From positions 1,178,001 to 1,242,000 of the forward strand of contig NZ_SODI01000001.1 of the NCBI RefSeq assembly GCF_004365915.1: 64,000 nt of DNA. The letters run 5' to 3'. The DNA is from Cryobacterium psychrophilum (GTDB taxonomy: Bacteria > Actinomycetota > Actinomycetes > Actinomycetales > Microbacteriaceae). The position numbers and the translations under genes are program-made. The notes beneath the pieces are model-generated. The model was not told the DNA's origin. It was given only the letters and a program-made list of their open reading frames with translations, and searched no databases. Below, piece after piece: positions 7,829 to 15,313 of this stretch (its first letter is position 1; the number at the start of each line of letters is the position of its first letter).

Positions 7829-9022
7829 ATGACGAGCCAGGTCATTTCGCTGGAGCTCGCACACGGGGCGTGCCAGCCGGCAGCAGCAGAGGTCGTCATC
7901 ATCGGCGGCGGCATCATGGGAACGAGTATTGCCTTTCACCTGGCCCAGGCCGGGGTTCGCAATATCGTTCTCGTCGAGCAGGCCGAACTCGGTTCCGGGT
8001 CCTCGGCCAAGCCCCTGGGCGGGGTCCGCGCCACTTTTTCAGATCCGGCGAACATCCTCCTCGGGCAGAGAAGCCTGCGGGCCTATGAGCGTTTCGCGGC
8101 CGAGTTCTCGACCGACATCGGGCTGCGCAAGGTGGGCTACCTATTCCTCTGTCGCAGCGGCGCCGAGGTCTCCGACTGCGAACGCAGCACCTCCATTCAA
8201 AACGAACTCGGCAGCACCAGTCGCATGATCTCTCCGCGCGAAGCCACCGAGATCAACCCATTTGTGCAGCAGGACTGCCTGATCGGAGCCTCCTATTCGC
8301 CGAATGATGGCTTCGCCGAGCCCGGCAGGGTCGTCGACGCCTATGCCGCAGCAGCCCGGCGCCTGGGCGTCACCATCCTGAATCGCACGGAGGTCATGGA
8401 CGTCGGAACGGCCAACGGTCAAATCGATTCCGTCACCACGAACCGTGGCGTCATTCGCGCAGGCTCCGTCATCTGCTGTGCAGGCGCGTGGTCTCGTCGG
8501 GTGGGGGATATGGTCGGCGTGCCACTGCCCGTGACTCCGGTACGGCGGCAAATCGGTATGACTCGCCAGCACGCCAGCCCTTTTCCGGCGGTGCCCTTCA
8601 CCCTGGACCTCTCCACGACGCTCTACTTTCACAATTACTACAACGGCATGCTCCTCGGCATCTCCAACACCAATCAGTCCCCGGGCTTCAGCCGAGAGTT
8701 CTCCTACGGCTGGCTGCCCGAGTTCAATGCGGCGGCCCGTGTGTGTGCGCCGAGTCTGGAAAACCCCGACCTCGAATTTGGGTGGGCTGGCCTCTACGAG
8801 AACACGCCAGATCACAACGCGCTTATTGGGGGTTCCGACCGCGTCTCCGGGTTCTTCTACGCGACTGGTTTCTCGGGGCACGGGTTTTTGCAGGGGCCCG
8901 CTGTTGGAGAGCTCATGCGGGACCTCTATCTGGGGCAGGAACCTTTCATGGATGCGGGCGTGTTCTCTGCAGACCGGTTTCGCAATGCGAATCAGCTGCT
9001 GCATGAAGTACACATCATCTAA
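7829..9022 (+). CDS. DAO-family FAD-dependent amine oxidase (probable pipecolate oxidase-like)
   Basis: The 397-residue protein begins with a dinucleotide-binding motif (VVIIGGGIMGTSIAFHLAQAG, about residues 22-42) followed by GSGSSAKPLGG, typical of DAO/sarcosine-oxidase-type flavoproteins. The C-terminal FAD contact is GLYENTPDHNALIGG and ATGFSGHGFLQGP. The ATG at 7829 has AAGGAG at 7818-7823. Members oxidise secondary or tertiary amino acids. Because the next genes encode HglS, an ALDH7-type dehydrogenase and a D-2-hydroxyglutarate dehydrogenase, the likely reaction is oxidation of L-pipecolate to piperideine-6-carboxylate, the role of AmaA in Pseudomonas putida. The substrate is inferred from context alone. 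Confidence 0.8.
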   Translation: MTSQVISLELAHGACQPAAAEVVIIGGGIMGTSIAFHLAQAGVRNIVLVEQAELGSGSSAKPLGGVRATFSDPANILLGQRSLRAYERFAAEFSTDIGLRKVGYLFLCRSGAEVSDCERSTSIQNELGSTSRMISPREATEINPFVQQDCLIGASYSPNDGFAEPGRVVDAYAAAARRLGVTILNRTEVMDVGTANGQIDSVTTNRGVIRAGSVICCAGAWSRRVGDMVGVPLPVTPVRRQIGMTRQHASPFPAVPFTLDLSTTLYFHNYYNGMLLGISNTNQSPGFSREFSYGWLPEFNAAARVCAPSLENPDLEFGWAGLYENTPDHNALIGGSDRVSGFFYATGFSGHGFLQGPAVGELMRDLYLGQEPFMDAGVFSADRFRNANQLLHEVHII

Positions 9023-9065
9023 ACGACCGAACTTTCCATTTGTCGCGACGCAGCGAAGGGACAGC

Positions 9066-10463
9066 ATGAAATATCTGGAATCGTGGGAACTGAGGGCAGA
9101 ATTCGCCCGACGACTGTCGGTGATGTACGGCGCCGAGGTGCCGGCCTACAACACTCTCGTCGGCGTGTCCACCGAGGTCAACCGTGACTTCTTTGAGCGG
9201 CACGGAGCCAGCGCAGAACGGTTCGGCAGCATCTCCAGGGTCACCGCCGAACGGCACGGGGCCATACGAGTAGGCTCACCGCGGGAAATGGCGCAGGTCG
9301 CCCGTGTCTTTGCCGCCTTCGGCATGTACCCCGTGGGCTTCTACGACCTGCGTGATGCCTCATCGAGTGCGGTCCCCGTGGTCTCCACGGCCTTCCGCCC
9401 CGTTGACCCCGAGGAGCTGGCCCGCAATCCCTTTCGCGTATTCACATCGATGCTCGCGGCTGAAGATCCTCGCTTTTTCACTCCGACGTTGCAGGAGGAG
9501 CTGGCTGCCTTCATCGGCGCGCGCAAGCTGTTTGGCGAGGAGTTACTCACTCTCGCCGACCGCGCAGCGGCCGAGAAATCTCTGGGTGAAGCGGATGCGG
9601 AGCGGCTCCTGACCCTCGCCACAGCTGTTTTCGAGCTCTCGGACGAACCCGTCGATCTCGAGTGGTATCGAAGGCTCGAAGCCGTCTCCGCCGTGGCCGC
9701 CGATATTGGTGGCGTCACGACGACCCACATCAATCACCTCACCCCGCGCGTGCTGGATATCGACGGCCTCTATGAGCGCATGCAATCGCGTGGTATCACC
9801 ATGATCGACGAGATTCAGGGCCCACCCCGCTGGCCGGGACCGGATGTGCTGCTACGCCAAACCTCGTTTCGTGCCTTGGGTGAGAACCGGGTGTTCCGTC
9901 ACTCCGATGGCACGGTGCACGACGGGGAGCTGCGGGTTCGGTTCGGTGAGGTTGAGGCCCGTGGGATCGCCCTCACTGCGGCCGGCCGGGTTCTCTACGA
10001 CGACATGGTGGCAGAGACCGACCGGCTGCTTGCGGACCATCCTCATGAAACTCGAGTCGATCTTGCGAGAACCGTGTGGGAGCGGCACCTGCCCCACACG
10101 GAGCAGGATTTGGCAGAACAGGGCCTGGCTTTTTTCACCTTCACCATAAACGAGGAGGCGCTGTCAGCGGACCCCGTTGTGTGTGCCGTGACGCTGCAGT
10201 CGCTCATCGCGGCCGGAATAGTCACACCGGAACCCATCGTCTATGAGGATTTTCTCCCCCGGTCGGCGGCGGGAATCTTTCAGTCCAACCTCACCGAAAA
10301 GGGTTCCAAGGACGAAGGACAGACCGGAACCGACTACGACATCGATCGCATGTCGCTAATCGTCGGTGCGACCGTGCTCGACCCGACCGATCTCTACCAG
10401 CGCCAGCAGGACGCATCCGTTACCGCACTCGCCCAGCGCCTCGGCGTGGACGTCACGTACTAA
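9066..10463 (+). CDS. hglS: 2-oxoadipate dioxygenase/decarboxylase HglS (DUF1338)
   Basis: The 465-residue product has the length of HglS (YdcJ), a non-haem iron VOC-fold enzyme that converts 2-oxoadipate to D-2-hydroxyglutarate and CO2. Visible signature elements are His64 and Arg68 in ERHGAIRVG, the THINHLTPRVLDID motif at residues 220-233, EIQGPP, and RFGEVEARGIALT with the metal-type glutamate. The ATG at 9066 is preceded by GAAGGGA. It sits 43 bp after the amine oxidase and 34 bp before the ALDH gene, within one operon. HglS is the defining enzyme of the bacterial aminoadipate route of lysine breakdown. Confidence 0.9.
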   Translation: MKYLESWELRAEFARRLSVMYGAEVPAYNTLVGVSTEVNRDFFERHGASAERFGSISRVTAERHGAIRVGSPREMAQVARVFAAFGMYPVGFYDLRDASSSAVPVVSTAFRPVDPEELARNPFRVFTSMLAAEDPRFFTPTLQEELAAFIGARKLFGEELLTLADRAAAEKSLGEADAERLLTLATAVFELSDEPVDLEWYRRLEAVSAVAADIGGVTTTHINHLTPRVLDIDGLYERMQSRGITMIDEIQGPPRWPGPDVLLRQTSFRALGENRVFRHSDGTVHDGELRVRFGEVEARGIALTAAGRVLYDDMVAETDRLLADHPHETRVDLARTVWERHLPHTEQDLAEQGLAFFTFTINEEALSADPVVCAVTLQSLIAAGIVTPEPIVYEDFLPRSAAGIFQSNLTEKGSKDEGQTGTDYDIDRMSLIVGATVLDPTDLYQRQQDASVTALAQRLGVDVTY

Positions 10464-10497
10464 ACAACAGCAGCATTCAGAACAGGAGCCAATTCTC

Positions 10498-12039
10498 ATG
10501 ACAAATCTTTTGACCCAGTCCATGCCCGAGGCCGCCCAGGTCGCATCTCTGGTGCGCACGTCCCTCGAAGCCTGCGGTGTCGATATCGACAGTCTGCAGG
10601 GCGAGCAGGAGGCACGATCCCCGCTCACAGGCACGGTGCTCACCATGGTCGCATCGAGTTCGTTCGACGACATCGACAGGATGATCGGCGAGGCGGCCGA
10701 GGCTTTTACCAGCTGGCGAGACGTACCAGCCCCGGTTCGTGGAGGCCTGGTCAAGAGGTGGGGCGAGCTGCTGACCGAGCACAAAGACGACCTGGCGAAT
10801 ATCATCACCGCCGAGGCCGGCAAGATCACCTCGGAAGCCCTCGGCGAGGTGCAGGAAATGATTGACATCTGTGACTTCGCCGTCGGACAGTCTCGGCAGT
10901 TGTACGGCAAGACCATGCCGTCTGAGCGCCCAGGCCACCGGCTGATGGAGACCTGGCACCCACTCGGTGTGGTGGGTATCATCTCGGCATTCAATTTTCC
11001 GGTGGCCGTCTACTCCTGGAACACCGCCCTCGCTCTGATCTGTGGCGATACGGTCATCTGGAAGCCCTCCGAGACGACGGTGCTGTCGGCCCTCGCCGTC
11101 GACGCGCTACTGGGCCAGGCCGTGAAAGACGTCGGCGCGCCGGCAAATCTGCACAAACTCGCCATCACTGACCGCGTCGGCGGGGAACGTCTCGTAGACG
11201 ATCCGCGAGTCGCGCTGATCTCGGCCACAGGCTCGGTACGTATGGGACGCGAAGTCGCCCCTCGGGTCGCCGCACGCTTCGGCCGGGCGCTGCTGGAGCT
11301 CGGGGGCAACAACGCGGCTATCGTTGCGCCCTCGGCCGACCTGGACCTCGCGCTCACTGGCATCGTGTTCGCGGCCGTGGGCACCGCCGGGCAGCGTTGC
11401 ACTTCGATGCGCCGCCTGATCGTGCATGAGTCCATCGTCACCGAACTGACCGACAAACTCGTCGCGGCCTACGGCACTCTCCGCATCGGTAGCCCCCTGC
11501 AGAGTGAGAACCTCGTGGGACCGCTCATAAACCAGGGCAGCTTCGACGCCATGCAGGCTACGCTCACGGCGGCGCGCGCGCAAGGGGGAACGGTGCTGTG
11601 TGGCGGTGACAGAGTGCTGGCAGCCGAGGCGCCTGGAGCCTATTACGTGCAGCCTGCGGTGGTACGCATGCCTGGCCACACACCGGTCGTGGCTGACGAA
11701 ACGTTCGCCCCGCTGTTGTACGTGATGACCTACCGCGACCTGAATGAGGCTCTCACCCTGCAAAACGGGGTGCCACAGGGGCTGTCGTCGGCGATATTCA
11801 CAAACGACCAGATCGAAGCCGAACGATTCCTATCGGCGAGCGGTTCGGACTGCGGAATTGCCAATGTCAACATCGGCACCTCCGGCGCTGAAATCGGCGG
11901 TGCGTTCGGTGGCGAGAAGGAAACCGGCGGCGGGCGCGAGTCTGGGTCGGACTCCTGGAAGAACTACATGCGCCAGGCCACCAACACCATCAACTACTCG
12001 GGAATGCTTCCGCTTGCACAGGGCGTCAAGTTTCTCTAG
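10498..12039 (+). CDS. amaB: ALDH7-type aldehyde dehydrogenase (aminoadipate semialdehyde / piperideine-6-carboxylate dehydrogenase)
   Basis: This 513-residue protein has the ALDH7 (antiquitin) family signature: catalytic Cys in GTAGQRCTSMRR, Glu in LLELGGNNAAIV, and the C-terminal GGAFGGEKETGGGRESGSD followed by YMRQATNTINYS, which separates this family from other aldehyde dehydrogenases. Family members oxidise 2-aminoadipate semialdehyde to 2-aminoadipate with NAD(P). The ATG at 10498 follows AGGAG with 9-nt spacing. In the operon it would act after the amine oxidase and before conversion to 2-oxoadipate. The symbol amaB follows the Pseudomonas counterpart. Confidence 0.9.
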   Translation: MTNLLTQSMPEAAQVASLVRTSLEACGVDIDSLQGEQEARSPLTGTVLTMVASSSFDDIDRMIGEAAEAFTSWRDVPAPVRGGLVKRWGELLTEHKDDLANIITAEAGKITSEALGEVQEMIDICDFAVGQSRQLYGKTMPSERPGHRLMETWHPLGVVGIISAFNFPVAVYSWNTALALICGDTVIWKPSETTVLSALAVDALLGQAVKDVGAPANLHKLAITDRVGGERLVDDPRVALISATGSVRMGREVAPRVAARFGRALLELGGNNAAIVAPSADLDLALTGIVFAAVGTAGQRCTSMRRLIVHESIVTELTDKLVAAYGTLRIGSPLQSENLVGPLINQGSFDAMQATLTAARAQGGTVLCGGDRVLAAEAPGAYYVQPAVVRMPGHTPVVADETFAPLLYVMTYRDLNEALTLQNGVPQGLSSAIFTNDQIEAERFLSASGSDCGIANVNIGTSGAEIGGAFGGEKETGGGRESGSDSWKNYMRQATNTINYSGMLPLAQGVKFL

Positions 12040-12075
12040 ACCTCCCACACCACCCTCCACGACGAAGGAGTCACA

Positions 12076-12366
12076 ATGCCCGGTCTGTTCAACGTGATGG
12101 ATGAGGGGGACCGGAAAGAATAGTCACGGTCAATAACGTCAAGACGGGCCTGAACGGGGTGCTCGTAATCGACAACACCGCGCAAGGAATCGGTAGGGGC
12201 GGCACTCGCATGCCGCCCACGGTGAGAATCATAGAGATCACCCACCTGGCACGCGTTATAACGGGGAAGTAGGCCGGCGTGGATCTATTCCGCCTCCCCC
12301 TGCAAAGAGGAGGTTCTGCGCTCGTCCACAAGCGAGATCTTCACGACGCGGCCCGAAACCTGGTGC
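12076..12366 (+). pseudogene. decayed Leu/Glu-type amino-acid dehydrogenase remnant
   Basis: After a good SD (GAAGGAG at 12063-12069) an ATG at 12076 opens MPGLFNVMDEGD and then hits a stop after 15 codons. One base appears lost at about 12111. Reading from there in the +1 frame continues as PERIVTVNNVKTGLNGVLV, IDNTAQGIGRGGTRMPP and ITHLARVITGK, then a TAG at 12270, then AGVDLF. This is the conserved N-terminus of Glu/Leu/Phe/Val dehydrogenases (KTGLKGVLVIDN, GKGGTRM, LA+.MT.K.A..DL). The remaining two thirds of the gene, including the catalytic Lys and NAD domain, are gone. It is in operon position where 2-aminoadipate must be deaminated. Confidence 0.75.
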
Positions 12367-12410
12367 AAGACACGGGATACAGGCCGAATGAGAAAGGACA
12401 CTTCATACAG

Positions 12411-15233
12411 ATGAGCATCGATCCGACAGTCAATATCGACGCCGTCGTTCGTGAGCTGAGCGCAGCGGTGCGGGGAATCGTTGACAGCAGCACTCGGCGA
12501 CGCGCGGAATACTCCGCTGACGCTTCGAACTACCGGGTGGTCCCCCAGGTTGTCGTCATGCCCCGGGATGAGGCAGATGTGCTGGCCGCCGTCACCGTTG
12601 CCCGCCGCCATCTACTGGCGGTGACCGTGCGTGGCGGCGGAACCTCCTGCGCCGGCAACGCGGTGGGTCCGGGCATGATTCTTGACTTCAGCCGGTTCAT
12701 GAACAAGATCGTCAGTATCGACGCGGCGAATCGCACAGCGATTGTGCAACCGGGGGTGGTGCTGAGCGATCTGCAGAAAGCAGCGGCCGTTCACGGGCTG
12801 CGCTTCGGACCGGACCCGTCAACATCCACTCGCTGCACTGTCGGCGGAATGATTGGCAACAATGCCTGCGGACCGCACGGCCTGGCCTACGGCCGCACGG
12901 CCGACAACGTGGTTCGGCTGCGCTGGCTCACCGGGACGGGAACAGCGCTTGAGCTGAGCGCGGGTAGCGGGTCGGTCGCTGCCATTCCCGGGCTGGAAGC
13001 CTTTATCCAGGCCAATCTTGAGCTGTTACGCACGGAACTGGGCCGGTTCGGTCGGCAAATTTCCGGGTACAGCCTCGAGCACCTCCTGCCCGAGAACGGC
13101 CGCAACCTGGTTGCTGCACTCACAGGCACCGAGGGCACCTGCGGCGTCATCCTTGAGGCTGAAGTGAATCTCGTCGTACTCGCGCCGGCGCCCGTCCTCG
13201 TTATCCTGGGGTACGCCGACATGCCGTCGGCAGCTGATGCGGTGCCGGCACTCTTGCCTCACCGACCCTTGGCCCTGGAAGGCATCGACGCCCAACTCGT
13301 GAAAGTGGTCCGGTCAGTGCGGGGAAGCACATCGATGCCGTCCCTGCCGAACGGCAACGGCTGGCTCATGGTCGAGGTAGGAGGTGACACAGCCGAGCTG
13401 GCCGTGAGCGCGGCGCATGCCCTCGTCGCCGACGCTGGCGCTCTCGATTCGCTGGTGCTGCCGGCCGGTCCCGACGCGCGACGATTGTGGCAGATTCGAG
13501 CCGACGGCGCCGGCCTGGCAGGTCGCACAGCGTCCGGAAATCAGGCCTGGCCCGGGTGGGAGGACGCGGCCGTGCCGCCGCAGCACCTCGGCGCCTACCT
13601 GCGTGATTTCCAGTCCCTGATGCAGGGTGAAGGACTCTCGGGCCTGGCCTATGGGCACTTTGGTGACGGATGCGTGCACGTCCGAATCGATTTTCCGCTC
13701 GAGTACAGCGCCGACACAATGAAGCGTTTTCTCACGGCCGCCGCCCACCTCGTCGCGTCCTACGGCGGATCACTCTCGGGAGAGCACGGTGATGGCCGGG
13801 CTCGAGGCGAACTACTGCCGATCATGTATTCGCCGCGAGCAATAGCTGCGTTCGCCGGGTTCAAGACCCTCCTCGACCCTCAGAACCTGTTCAACCCGGG
13901 CGTCATCGTCGACCCCGATCCGATCGACGCGTCGCTGCGGCGGCCGCAGGCGCTCAACCTCCTGGCCACGGACGGTTTCGCCTTCACGCACGACAGCGGC
14001 AACATCACCAATGCTCTGCACCGGTGCGTGGGCGTAGGCAAGTGCCGTGCTGATCTGCGCGAGCAGGGTGGTTTCATGTGCCCGTCGTACCTCGCCTCCG
14101 CCGACGAGAAGGATTCGACGCGCGGCCGTGCCCGAGTGTTGCAGGAAATGCTTAATGGTGGGGTCGTGGATACGTCGTGGAGCTCCCCCGAGGTGCACGA
14201 CGCCCTCGATCTGTGCCTGAGCTGCAAAGCCTGCGCGAACGACTGCCCGACGGGCATCGACATGGCCATGTACAAGTCTGAGGCTCTCTTCCAGACCTAT
14301 CGCGGGCGCATTCGCCCCATCAGCCATTACACGCTGGGCCGACTGCCCACCTGGCTTCGACTCGTGGGGTCGCTGGGCCCGCTGCTGAACGTGGTCGGTT
14401 CCGTCGCAATCCTTCGACGCAGCCTCCTGTGGCTCGCCAGTGCCGATCCGCGGCGTTCCCTGCCCACCTTCGCGCGGGTCCCATTCCGCATGATGCAGAA
14501 GCCTGTGCCAGTCCCCGCGACGGGAACACACCGCGTGCTGCTCTGGGTGGATTCCTTCACCGACAGCATGACCCCCGAGGTCGCTGTCGCAGCCGTGCAG
14601 GTTTTGACCTCGGCCGGCTGCGACGTTCAGGTTGCGGGACCGGGGGCGTGCTGTGGCCTCACGCTCATCACTACCGGCCAGCTCACGGCTGCCCGGGCCA
14701 CGTTACAGAAGACCGTCGCCATCCTCGCACCACACGTGGATAGCGGGCGCACGATTATCGGCCTCGAACCTTCATGCACGGCAGTTCTCCGCTCCGACCT
14801 ACTCGAGCTGCTGCCGGGAGACCTGGCAGCCCAGCGCGTGTCCGCAAGTGTGAAGACGGTAGCGGAGTTTTTGGGGTCCATCGCGTGGAAGCCTCCCGCC
14901 AGCACGGAGCTGATCCTGGCTCAGCCGCACTGCCACCAGCACGCCGTCATGGGGTACGACGCCGACCTCAAGATCATGAATGCCATGGGCTGTGACGTGC
15001 AGATATCAGGCGGATGTTGTGGGCTGGCTGGCAACTTTGGAATGGAAAAGGGCCACTACGACATTTCGGTAGCGATCGCGCGGCAAGGCATCCTCGGCAA
15101 GATCGAGGCCGAGCCCGCGCGGCACATCCTGGCCGACGGGTTCTCTTGCCGAACACAGGTGTCCGACCTGGCCGGCCGAGACTCCCGGCACCTGGTGCAA
15201 GTGATCGCGGACGCACTCCAGGAAGGCCAGTGA
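12411..15233 (+). CDS. YdiJ-type D-2-hydroxyglutarate dehydrogenase (FAD and Fe-S)
   Basis: The 940-residue protein fuses a PCMH-type FAD oxidase (residues about 20-480, with VTVRGGGTSCAGNAVGPG, GGMIGNNACG and the C-terminal GEHGDGRARGE and LFNPG) to a ferredoxin-like module (CLSCKACANDCPTGIDM near 600) and two CCG domains (GACCGLT and ISGGCCGLAGNFGM). This is the YdiJ/GlpC-like layout known to oxidise D-2-hydroxyglutarate to 2-oxoglutarate. It would drain the HglS product into the TCA cycle. The ATG at 12411 has AGAAAGGA upstream. The open frame extends back to 12279 through the pseudogene tail, so the annotated start matters. Confidence 0.88.
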   Translation: MSIDPTVNIDAVVRELSAAVRGIVDSSTRRRAEYSADASNYRVVPQVVVMPRDEADVLAAVTVARRHLLAVTVRGGGTSCAGNAVGPGMILDFSRFMNKIVSIDAANRTAIVQPGVVLSDLQKAAAVHGLRFGPDPSTSTRCTVGGMIGNNACGPHGLAYGRTADNVVRLRWLTGTGTALELSAGSGSVAAIPGLEAFIQANLELLRTELGRFGRQISGYSLEHLLPENGRNLVAALTGTEGTCGVILEAEVNLVVLAPAPVLVILGYADMPSAADAVPALLPHRPLALEGIDAQLVKVVRSVRGSTSMPSLPNGNGWLMVEVGGDTAELAVSAAHALVADAGALDSLVLPAGPDARRLWQIRADGAGLAGRTASGNQAWPGWEDAAVPPQHLGAYLRDFQSLMQGEGLSGLAYGHFGDGCVHVRIDFPLEYSADTMKRFLTAAAHLVASYGGSLSGEHGDGRARGELLPIMYSPRAIAAFAGFKTLLDPQNLFNPGVIVDPDPIDASLRRPQALNLLATDGFAFTHDSGNITNALHRCVGVGKCRADLREQGGFMCPSYLASADEKDSTRGRARVLQEMLNGGVVDTSWSSPEVHDALDLCLSCKACANDCPTGIDMAMYKSEALFQTYRGRIRPISHYTLGRLPTWLRLVGSLGPLLNVVGSVAILRRSLLWLASADPRRSLPTFARVPFRMMQKPVPVPATGTHRVLLWVDSFTDSMTPEVAVAAVQVLTSAGCDVQVAGPGACCGLTLITTGQLTAARATLQKTVAILAPHVDSGRTIIGLEPSCTAVLRSDLLELLPGDLAAQRVSASVKTVAEFLGSIAWKPPASTELILAQPHCHQHAVMGYDADLKIMNAMGCDVQISGGCCGLAGNFGMEKGHYDISVAIARQGILGKIEAEPARHILADGFSCRTQVSDLAGRDSRHLVQVIADALQEGQ

Positions 15234-15313
15234 GAATTCACACGTGTCGGATGGCACTCGCATCCGCTACAGCACCGATCTTCCGTGCCATGCGCTCCTG
15301 TTGTGGTGGAGAT

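Noticed and set aside
12279..12410. N-terminal extension of the D-2-hydroxyglutarate dehydrogenase
   Set aside because: These codons belong to the tail of the dehydrogenase pseudogene; homology to YdiJ-type proteins starts after the ATG at 12411.
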